64,000 bases of DNA from Acanthaster planci. Taxonomy: Eukaryota > Echinodermata > Asteroidea > Valvatida > Acanthasteridae. The position numbers and the translations under genes were made by a program. The notes below the pieces were generated by a model. It was not told the origin of the DNA. It worked only from the letters and a program-made list of their open reading frames with translations, and ran no database searches. Positions 24,801 to 36,800 of the stretch are shown piece after piece. Within the stretch, counting starts at the first letter, position 1, and every line of letters begins with the position of its first letter. The DNA lies in contig NW_019091632.1 of the NCBI RefSeq assembly GCF_001949145.1, positions 1 through 64,000 on the forward strand, in the 5' to 3' direction.

Positions 24801-27800
24801 TGGGCCCCCTAGTCTGTCAGTGTTTTCGATTTTCTTTCTATGCCATTGTAAAATGAGCAATGACACGGGGATGAAAGACAAATGTTCTCTGAATTTTAAA
24901 GGTACACCGAACAAAGTTTGGTGTTCCCTGAACTCATCTTACTTAAGTAAAGCTTGGTCCATAACGAAATCAAAACAGTAGTTTAAGTAAGCCTAAATGC
25001 ATCGAGATGTCTTCAGGATGAACCCCTTGTGCTGGCGGAATTTGTAAAAAACGGTTTTGCTTTCCTGTCTCTCTGTCTTTCGTTTTATTTCATACCAGGT
25101 TTTCGAAGCCAATACCGACGGGGAGAAGCTGACCTGGAATCAAGCGCGCACTTTCTGCCAGGAGCAGACCGATGACTCACAGGGTGATCTGGCCTCCTAC
25201 CACTCCTCCGATGAAGAACAGTACCTCATCAACAGTTTCTTAGCTCAGTCAGTAGTATTCTGTGTTACCATCATTTACTGTCCAAGACTTCCCCCCCCCC
25301 AACTCGGCATTGAAAAGCACCTAACTGAAGAAAACATCACCCATAGTTTACTTGGATATTCAGAATTCAGGATTTCGTAATAATTATCTCGTTTATAGCA
25401 AGACAGTTACTGAATTGGATTTTGGTCATGCCTGTTGAAGTCCTGAAGTTCAAAAGAATTTTAAATGTAAAGAATTGATGTTGAGTCTTTCTGCTTTCAT
25501 TGGCCTGTTTCCCAAAGATTTTTTATATTGTTAAAAAAATTCTTGTCAAAAATCCTTCTTATAAGCAAACTGTCTCTGTTTTGTAAGGTCTCCGGACAAC
25601 CTCTATGGATACTGGGTAGGACTTAACGACCAGGCTAATGAGGGAGGTAAGTCGGTGTGCCCCACCCACATTTTTAAAAAATCACCATACCCTGCTGACC
25701 AAGCTCACCAAATGGTCTCCAGTCGTACAAAATTACTAACCTCCTGTGGATCGGTTTGGTATTTCAGGGTTTCAGTGGAGTGACGGCAGTCCAGTTGAGT
25801 ATGAAAACTGGGGACCAGGGGAGCCCAACAACTACGACGGAAATGAGAACTGTGTGGAGGTCTTCCTGAATCCCGGCCGGGGTTGGAACGACATCATCTG
25901 CGAGGCCCAACGCCATTGGATTTGTGAAGTTCCGAAGAGTAAGCAATAGACATGACATCCTGTTGCCCCCATGGCCGGATTCAGAACCAACTTTTCAGTC
26001 GGATCCACCTGTTTTTGTGTTGTGCCCTAAACTTCAGGGATTTCTTTGTACAACCCTAAATGGACTTTTGTAATGGCTGAGGCTATTTTTCGGGGCTTAT
26101 TACATGCTTTGCTCAGCATAAGAAAGGCAGATAGAAAACACATTTCCTTTCTCTCTTTACTGGTATACTTAAAGAAAATACCCCCTTTGGATCTGCCAAT
26201 GGTAACTTGAAATACGAAAAGATCACCTTCACTCCTAAACTTCAGAAACAAATATCGCAAACATATTCCCTCAAATGTCAAACTTACCTGAAACTCAACG
26301 TTTGCACTGCAAGTGAAAGTTTTCTTCCTCGAGTGCTAAATACTCGGGACCTGTCCATCTGAGAGTCTGTAGACTCAATAATGTGACTTTTCTCATGCTC
26401 ACGTTGCAAAACTGCGGTGTTAACATAACACCGCAAGGTCTCTATCTACTGACAGTGCCACGTGTCTTTGTGTTAATTCCTCACTGAAGCTTTTGTGGGT
26501 GTGCCTTCCCTAGTGTTGAAATTAACTCGTGTGTTAGTTGGAACTTCCTGGTTGAATGGAATCAAATATGTGAATGAGTTTGTCTTGAACCTGCCCTTTG
26601 ATTACTTGAGGTGGAGTTGAAACACCATCAGGTTTTGATATTCAAATCACGGTTTACAACACATCTGTATCTCTTCATTTTCGCATTTCCATAGACGTCC
26701 CCGTTCGTCCACCAACTACTCCAGTCACAAGTAAGTATGTGGAGCTGGTCTAATTTATGAATAGCACTATTCGAGGTTGGACAAAACTAGAGTTCAGGGG
26801 CAATGCTGTAGTCGAGTGCTTGCTCGTCCTGTATCATGTCAAGTCCCAAATTATTCATATGAACTCGGGCAATAACTTTCCCGTGTCATCGACCACCCTG
26901 TAACATTTTGACGGGGACTTGTGAAAGGAGTTTACTTGTGACTTGTATTGGAGTTTACAACACCATTGCCACGGGCACTCCCTCCCCCTTAAAAAAATGC
27001 ACGAGGGAAGAAGGGAGAAAGGAAAAGTACAAGAAATAAACCGAATATGAAGGACGAAATTTGATTAAAATTACCTATTTTCTTGTTGATATCATGGACC
27101 TGAGGCTCTTCCACTGTTCAAGGTTTGTCAGTTTGCAGCTGATTAATGGTTTGCCCCTCTGAAAGGACTGGTTCCCTCCTCCCCACCCGACGACACCCCA
27201 CAATCATTGTTCAAGGGTTGCAAATACCCCCTTAAAAGTTTCAGGAGAAGAAAAGTAATCAGGAGAAGAAAGAGCGAAGAGTGCAATTAAACAATATTGC
27301 ATTCAATTCATGATTTCTTTAGCCACACATGCGAAGATCTCAAAGTTACCAAGTATATTTTCTTCATTCATCAGACAACAAGTGTCCCTCTGATCCGGAC
27401 TGGTACCTGCGGGGTACCGACTGCTACTACATCAGCCTTTTGGTGCAGGAACGCAGAGACTGGAACCAGGCCGAGGAATACTGTCATCAGAAGGGCGGTC
27501 ATCTTGTGTCCATTCACAGTGCCGATGAGAACAACTACATCTTGCGTCTGGTATATTTCTTAGTTTTTCGTTGCAGTCCCATGAATGATCGCCTAACTTT
27601 TCATTTCAAATACCCATATATGCAGCGAAGTAATTACCATCCTCAAACTGTTTATGTTTTGACATAAGAAGATGAGAAATGCTAATGGCACGGTTTACGT
27701 CGTGGACTACTTAGGAATTGATTAAAATTCTAGAAAAAAAATTAGATTTGGGGGAGCTTTAGTTATGTAGGAATGAAGGATTGAAAACATCTGAAGGCAG

Positions 27801-30800
27801 CAAATCGGGTAGGGTGAAATATGTTCTTATTTCAGAAGTTAGAAGCTGTTCTTAGATTTATGCAGCCCAGCTCTAGAGAAATGTAGTTTTTAGTGCGAGT
27901 ATTTGAAAGCACCGGCAAAGTAGCAACGACACCGCCACCTTTATTTCGGGGGGAGTGAGAATTCTTCTCTACCAATAAAATATGGGCAGTCGTTCTTGAA
28001 AAAAATACAATTTGCTCCCTGAACCAGTAACACCACTGGATGTATGTCATATTTTTTCTTTAGTTTAACATCAATTTTATGTTTTCTATTATTTTAGATC
28101 GGGGACAATTTGGTGGGTCAGTCGTACTGGATTGGACTTCGAGAATATGCTGTAGAAGGCGACTATAAGTAAGTCCCAAGTTCTCATTCAGACCTTTCCA
28201 AGTTGCTATTGAAGTTTGGTCATGATTAGCTCCTCTGCTTCTTTGTGTCATGTAAAGCCGTATAATCATTCAGTGTTATAGTCAAATTCACCGTGCACTG
28301 ATCAGGGGACAAAACAAAGTCGATCACAAGTCAAACTCTCAAGTCACTTTCAAGTCAAACCACGATTTGGTCCCTGTTCATCAGAGTTGTAGGCTCGAAT
28401 CACTTAAGAAGGACTCGAGTCGCTATTTTTAAACTCGTGACTTGACTGAGTTTTTGACTTTTGACTTGACACATTATAACTTGTTACCAACGCAAGTCAA
28501 AAATTACTCATTGTAGTTTTATATTATGCCTATCAACTTACGCCTAACGTTCTTAAAAATAATCAGTGTAGGATTTCGTTTGGCTCGCGACTTCTACTTT
28601 AGTGCTGTCTGCCTAAAGCCATGTCTGAATCACTTGGCTGTGGCTTCAAATAACACATGACTCAGTCCATGGCCGCGGCTGGCCACTATCGAGCACTTGT
28701 GCGTAGTTTCAGGCCGTAGCAAAGTGAAAATTCGGACACGACCCTTCGTTAGAGTTAAGTTCATTTGTCTAAGACTTGTAAGTTTTAAGTTGATGCCCTG
28801 CCCCGTTTACGTATTATAACTAGACAAAATATATTGAACGACTTGACTTGTACTTGCACAAGAATATTTGTGACTTGCTTGTGTTTAAACCAAATTGACT
28901 TTTGACTTGACTGGACTGGAGTGGACTGGACTTGTGACTGGTCCAAATGATTAGTGACTTGGCTTAGACTCGTAAAATTGACGTGTGACTTGACTTGGAC
29001 TTGCAAAAACTGAGTTGCTACCACCTCCACTGTTCTTCGAAAGGTTTGTGACTCAATTGGTTGCCTTGAGTTCGGAAACTAGTCAGTGACTCGACTCATG
29101 AAGACAAACAAGAGCATGACAACCAGGTTTGCAGTCTTCTTGTGACTTCATGTGAATACCTTCAATAGCTAGCAAGGGTCCCTGACAAAAAGTTGAGTTG
29201 GACGGTAAAGAGAATATCTCATTTTCAAATGCACTGTGAAAGCAATGGCAACTGTGAAGATGAAACAGCACGCCGTGCGTGTCTACATGGCTGTGATAAA
29301 TAGCGGTTTCCATCTTCATACCACAGATGGTCAGATGGTTCGGTTGTCGATTACGCCAGATGGGCCAACAACGAACCAAATGATGCAGATGGATCAGAAC
29401 AATGCGTACAAATGTGGGCAGGTATGAAATACAGCCAGGTTTGATTCATTTTATCCGGAAGCAAAAGTCAATTCGATATCAGTGATACAAAGAAAACAAA
29501 TTATAAGAGTAAGACAATTTTCGAGGCAATGAAATAAGTACTACTGATATCTAGTCAGCATTATTACATTGATTATGCTTTAAAGAGGTAGATGTCTATT
29601 GTTCGAATCAGAGTTAGTTATCGACAGTTTGATGAATTGATTTCATAGTAGTGAACCATCTCCACTATAAGTCAATCTTCATCACCCAGTTTCACTAATT
29701 GCTCCTGGAAGTTTTACTCCCGTTCCCCATGCCTTTCGTCTTCTTCAAGAGGGGACGTGGAACGATCAGAACTGCGGGGAGTCCCTGCCGTTCGTCTGCA
29801 AGAAGCCCAAGGACGCCACCACCCCCGTAACTCATGCCCCGACCACGCCCAAGCCGGGAGGCTGCATGGACGGCTGGGTCAAGATGGGCAGCAAGTGCTA
29901 CCGGATCTTCGACGAGTCAAACGACATCAAGACATTCGACGAAGCCCGGCAGGAGTGCCGAAAGTACCAGAAGGGGGAGCTGGTGACGATTCCGAACCAC
30001 AATGTCCAGTGTAAGCGTCGGTTGCATTCCAGTGAATTCGTAAAATTTGGAAAAGCCATCGTGGATAAAATATCACAGGTTTCATTAAATTCTAGAACAC
30101 TTCAGTTCTAAAAACACACAATGTAGCTATGTGAAACCCACAGAACTGCTTCTCGATAAAAGTTTCCATTCTCTTAAGTGACAATTTCATTTCTTTTCTT
30201 ACTCTGTCTCTCACTGTGAAGTCAAAAGAGTGAAATGCGCTAAGCCTAAACGTAGAGAAAGATTTTGCTACAATTCGTTACTTGTGTTAGAATATCATTT
30301 TATATCTGATTATGCACATCTATTTCATTCCGGCTGTTCATCCTGACTCTCACAGACATTCTTGATGTGTAAATCTGCTACTCTCTCCGCTCTTGTGTTC
30401 TGTTAAAATTATAATTATGCCGGTTTGTAGTAAAGTCCTCAGCATAAAGTAAACGTGTTACAACTTAATAAAAGAAAAATGCATTCGAAAACACTCCTTT
30501 CAATTTTTTCTGGCAGGCTTATTGACGGCCCTCATGTACTTTTATTCAACTGATGTGTGGATCGGACTGAATGACCGCGGGACTGGGCTACGCTTCTACT
30601 GGGTTGATGGTTCCTCTCTGGAATTCACGAACTGGATGGGCCAAAACCCTAGTCTCTTGGATGACGTAAGCTGCTCTTTCTCTCTCTCAGAAAATCAGAT
30701 CTAAATAAACAAAAATCGTCCATAGTGGGCAACAGTAATGCATCCACACGGTCAGTTTTCATAGAAAAGTTTCGTAAAATAATCTCATCTGTGAAAGTGA

Positions 30801-33800
30801 CAGGTTTGAGAGGAAGACTCCTGTCTATTTTGTCTTTTTTTGTAATTTATGTTCTGAGCTTTTCAAAACCTGCCTTTCTTTGTCATTTCACATCACACCA
30901 ATAACCACATTCCTCTTGCCCTAGGCCATCACAAAAATTCTCGTTTCTCCGTAATTACAATCCGTCCTCACGAAATTCTAAATAGCAAAATGTAACCAGT
31001 GGCGTTTTCTCCGCCTTCTACAAAATCAGTTCATCACGCTCATTTCATCCATCTCACTTTTAACTCCAAGCGCACGGAAGAGCAACTTGTTGCTTTGGAA
31101 TAAAGATACAATTTCAGATGGCTTTCCTGACTCGCAGGATGGGGACGAATGTGTGAAGATGTCGAGGAACCCAGCCCACCCTGGCGTGTGGGATGACGTC
31201 ATGTGCAGTGACAAGTACGGCTATGCCTGTATGATGGATGTGGGTGAGTTACGTATAACCCCTTCAATGCTGTCAGTTATATACTGGCGAGCGGGATGGA
31301 TGGGGACAAACAAAATCCTAAAACTGTCTTGCCGAGGAAATTTGAAAAGGGGGAACATCATGTACATTTCTGCGCTTTGATGCCTTAACATCACATGGTC
31401 ATGGCCGTTTAAAGTTTTTGTTCCAGTTGTTTGTCATTTTTGCTTTGGAAAATGTAACAAAAGAACATTACAATGTGATTTCTTTTCGTCACTTCCTCAA
31501 AAGTTGAGATTATCAAAGAGCCTATCCCCCTGGTCAAATTAGTGGGGTGGGGATATATACCCATAATTCCTCTGGGGTTGCACCACGCTTGTCGGCAAAC
31601 TTGTCGAGGACACAGCATTTTAAGTTGATCTGGATGTTCCAGAACGTCTTTCAATTCACTTATTTAGTTCCCAGAGCTATTTTCAGGACACTGAATGCGA
31701 GTGCTCAAAAGCAACACACATAGAAAGCAACAAAATCTTGTACACACACGAGAAGCTGTGTACGCTGGAATTGATTGATGCTCAAGCAGGAACTTGCCAG
31801 CTCCTATGACTCACAAAACTCCTCTCTATTTATATCTCCACGGTTGAAATATTGATCTGTTTAACTATGGTACCTCCCTCTTCAGACACCCAGTACGACC
31901 CTAATCCGGAATACTTCAGCGACTGTAAACAGGGCTACTTCAGCTATGGCACGGCTTGCTTCAAGTTGTTCAACGACCGACAGTTGGCTTTCGAGCAAGC
32001 CAAGGCAACCTGTCAGGCCGAAATGGACGGCATCTACCTGGCGTCAGTCAAGAACGAGTTTGAAAGAGCTCTGGTTGAGACGATGATGGCCTATGAAAAC
32101 GTGAACGAAATGTGGATCGGTATGGAACTCGACAGGGTAAGGTCCCGAAATAAAGACGACATTCAGGCATGAATTTCCTGATAGCCAATTCTACATGAAC
32201 ACCCTGAGAGTGTTTGAAACACTTTTGAAATATAAAATTTAAAGACAAAATCAATTAACAGCGCATGGAAAAAAATTTTGAGCAATTTGTTACTGATTTA
32301 CATAGAAATACAAGCTCAAAGCTTACTTATTCTTTCTTGGTATATCTTTGCCTCTTCATTTTCTCATTAAAAAGTACTCAAGTAAAATCTGTATCCGCAG
32401 ACGACAAATCGCTATGGCTGGGTAGACGGCTGGCCCGTGCTGTTCTCCGCCTGGGACGAGAACGAACCATCCGGCGGCCCAGGGGAAGGCTGTGTGATGA
32501 CCGATGCGGATGGACGGTGGGACGACACGCTCTGCACGGCGCGTAAATCATTCGTGTGCAAATACGACTCAGGTAAGGTCAGCCGGGGGGCCAGGCGACG
32601 GCTAGTATGAGACGGATCTCATATGTTCACTCGTGGCATCAAATAAAACCATAAAGCATGATTTTTCTTTCCATTTATCAAGGGCAAGAGGACCAGGGGA
32701 TGGATATAGTTTGACTGCACAATCACAATCACAGCCTCGGAAGTTTACAACAGGGGAGATGGTTTTGTTAGGCTCCAAGCTCTAATTGTTATACCGGGGT
32801 CGCCAGAAATAGCCAGTTAGCTTGTTACAACCAGAAAACAAAAAGGTCAAGAGCCTCGTGACACCAGAATTAGGTCATTGTTTAATAATAGAGTGATAGT
32901 AATATGTAATTCAAAATGGCGGCCGTCTATAGTCAGAAGTATTTTGGTCTTTGGGGGACAAACTGGTTTTAGGAGGGTGTCACCAGCAGCCCACGAGTTG
33001 GGGAGAGGGGTTGGACGCCAACCTCAGCCCTACTCCCAAATCTGGTGGTGTGCATAATATAGGTATCCAGTTGGGTTTTCTGTTTGTAGCACAAAGAAAA
33101 GACATCATCATTTTGGGCATTCCAAACTGAAATTGACTTACAAGAAGGTGGTGGTTCAGCTTTGGGCAAACTTTAGCGTTCACCAGCAGAGTGAGGGCAG
33201 AGCCGATGTTAGCTGTAAGTCACAAAATATCCTAATAGGTTGCTTGCAGAGATGGGATGTACATTCGCTTTTATCTTCCTTTCTCTCATTGGTTATCCTT
33301 TTCTCAGCCGAGAGACCGTCCACGGTTGCCCCTCCCCAGGGCTACTGCCCAGACGGCTGGAAGGCCTTCGGTCAGTACTGCTACAAGTTTGACCCCACCT
33401 ACACCATGGGCTCCTTCCAGGACGCCAAGGCCGACTGCGAAGGCTTCTACGGGTCGCAGTTGGCCAGCATCCACTCCAAGCAGGAGAACGACTTCATTCT
33501 TACGAACGTTGTTGATCCGACCTTCGTTGGAAACCTGTGGATTGGTCTCCAGAAGGGAAATCAGGGTAATTTAGAACCTTCAAAACGTTCCAGTATTTCT
33601 GATGAGTTATTTATAAGTATTTTGTTTAATTTGATTTTGAGTTTAAGGAGTTGGCAAAGGGTAATTCTGTAGGCGACAAACTGACAAGGAAGGATTTTGA
33701 CAAGTCCAGTCCTACTGCACGGTGGTAGTAAGTTAGGACTTCATTTCTAGTCCCGTTTCTTTGCTGGAGGTGTCCCTCTATCATAGAGATTTCTTTTAAA

Positions 33801-36800
33801 ATTGGATTTTGCAAGGATCAGGTAAGAGTTGCCATGGTAACAGGCAGACATCTTTGCAACCTACCTTTTTGATATATAATATGGAGTAAAAACCCACCAA
33901 AGTTGGCAAATAAAAAAAAACTCATGAAAATGAAATACAGGGTGTTTCAAAAAAGGTAATCCAACTTTAAGGGGTAAAGATATATAGCATCTCACACAGC
34001 ATGTTGAAGGCCACAGCAATAAAATTGAAGATAAGAGCTTTCAATTGACACCTTTCTTACCTAATCATGTTATTGCATAAGTGAATACCAATGGATTGAA
34101 ATCATGGCACCAAAACTGCACTGGTTCACTACTTAAACCTCGTTGCATTTCACTTGACCAACTGCCACACCTTGATTGTGAATAATGTCTTGCCTGGTTA
34201 ATATGCAATGGGGTTTATTCAAAAGGCCTGGCATGTCCATTCTGGCCATCAAAAAAGCTTGGTATCACAATGGTGCAGCTAACCTCTGAGCAGAGAATTT
34301 TTGTGGTAAACACATTTTGAGCAACCAAAAGTTTGCAAGCCACACAGGATGCTTTTCGAGAAGCGTTCAGAGACAGAGAACTACTAGCAGAGAAAACAAT
34401 CCGGGCCAGTGTCAAAAAGTATGAAACACATGGAACCAGCTTAAACAGGACCAGAGGTTTTTACTCAGGACGGATGTTGATGAATGTGTGTTAAATGAAT
34501 AAATAATCTTTCATTAAATGAGAATTTGTGTTGATTTTGTTTCGCATAAAATTGAACCAGGCACATTTTTGCACCCTAAATTCTGGGTGATGGTGCTCAA
34601 TCATGCATGGCCCCCGACAGGAAACCCGTGTCATTTTAGCAATCGTAATTTCTACTTTCAAGTGATGCCATGATCCTTGCTGAAAGGTATACAGCATGGT
34701 CGTATTAACCCCTTAAAGTTGGATTACCGTTTTTTAATCACCCTGTATAATGTAAGGGCCTTACTGTTTGTTAATGCTCGTCGTTTTCCAACATCACTGC
34801 GTTCACAACAGTGCCAAAATTTATCATTTTCTGCAAAAAACAAGGAAACCCATGCACCATTGACACTGAATTGCCTCAAAAAATCCCAACAACATTGCCT
34901 GAGTTGCAGCCAAGTGCACCACGAGTCAGTTTCAAAGAAAACAATTTCAAAGAATTGTGTCAATCTGAAGTCTCACGTGAATTTAGAAATCCAGAGCAGG
35001 TCAGCCGCCGGCCAAATCACACTATTCTCACATAAACTTCGGTTCCTGCGTCAGGCATATGTGGAAGGAAAGCCAAGCAAATGGCATGAGATCTTTTGAA
35101 GCGAAATTCACTGGAGTTGTAAGGTTTTCAACTCTTGTAAATTTGCAGCATAGGCCTAAATATTTTATCTGACGTTACAAAATTTATATTTCACACTTAA
35201 GACTTGGAGACCTGAAATAGATTTTTAAGTAATTCACGGAGACTTGCGTGCAACACTGACTGCGTTTGCAATACAAATGGGCCATCCAATCTTTTGTAAC
35301 TGAAAGAATTTTCGTCCTGTGTGCGTGACCCACTCTTCCAGGCTTGGAATGGACCGATGGCACGCCGGTGGACTTTGTCTACTGGAAGGAAGGTGAACCC
35401 AACAATAACGAGGAGCTGTGTGTTGAGATGTACACCAAGCAGTACGGCCTGTGGAATGATGAACATTGCACGGACCAGGCCGATTATGTCTGCAAGATGC
35501 CACAGAGTGAGTCACACCACCAATGAGAAATCACTTATCGCCAAATGTAAGGGTAGCCAGATAGCCCAGTTGGTGGGGCTTGGTACACTTTGCTTGAGGG
35601 TCATAGGTTGCAATCCCCGACAACATTCAGGTTTAATTCAAATTCAGTCACATTAAAAGGATGTAATTTTTGGTGTGTGTGTGTGTGTGTGTACATGAGT
35701 TTGTTTCTGCATTCAGTTGGGGACCCTGAACAATAGCGGACAATAAGGTCCCCGATTGACAGAGGGTCCCCGATTGACAACTGTGTACAAAACACATGGG
35801 TGGTCTTCTAAAAAAGTTAAAGTACAAACAAAAGAGGAACAATAGGGGGTCCCCAGTTGCAGGCAAATACACACTTGTTTGTGTGTGTAGGGGGGGAATT
35901 CAAAAGCGAATGCGGCTTCGGACTCGTTCAGCATGATGTTGGGGGAGAAAAAAAATTCAAAAAGCCTTACTCAAGGTCCTGGCATCCTCGTCTTAATTAG
36001 CTGGTATTGTTTCCTTAGGGTTTTGGTGCAAATATTTGATAAATAAATATACCGATTACTTTCTTTCCTTCTCGCCTATGGAGAATTCTTCATAAGAAAA
36101 GAAAAACCCCTCAAGCCTGCAGATTCCAAGGATTTTAATAATTTCAATGTCTTTTAAAGATCAGCCATTGGCTCTAGTGACTCATTTCAATAATCTCTAT
36201 TCCCCCCCTTCCCATCTAGTGACAAATTCAACCGGAGAGCCGCAAGTGACGAAGTCACCACAGACCGGAGGTAAGATTGTAAAACAATCTCTAAAACGAC
36301 GAACATACCTGGATTACAAAAATGCCAAGTCTCAAACGACGTATTTCCATGTAAGCAAAGATCAGTGGGCCATTGACTGTCAGAGGTGGGGTCAGTTTCC
36401 TATATTACCATTTACCACTCCAAAATCTATAGATTTGTAGGGATTTTTTGGACTGATTCGGAGTGGTTGAGATTGGTTCTTCCACCCTGTCCAAAAGGTG
36501 ATTGAGAACTGCTGTGTAGCTGAACTCGTTTGTATAGCATGGAATAGCCAAGAAGCATTTGTATAGCATGGAATAGCCAAGAAGCAATCAACAGTTTTGA
36601 TTACATGGAGATGAGTGTTTCAAGTGCGTAATGAGTACAGGTATTTACTGGGCTTAATTTGGTGAAGCAACTCCGTATTTTTGTGGGTTTATTTTGCTGA
36701 TAGGCCTGAGTGCAGGTGGCGTCGTGGGAATCATTCTGGGGATCCTGGTCCTTGTCCTGCTGGTGGCGATGGTCGTCGTCTTTGTTCTCAAACGCAACAG

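Noticed and set aside
28306-29012. CRISPR-like array
   Set aside because: The repeats are short, degenerate, in both orientations and lack unique spacers of constant length; the host is a eukaryote.
34811-35035. 75-codon frame after the mariner relic
   Set aside because: It lies outside the terminal repeats, shows no transposase or CTLD motif, and is not needed by gene B phases.
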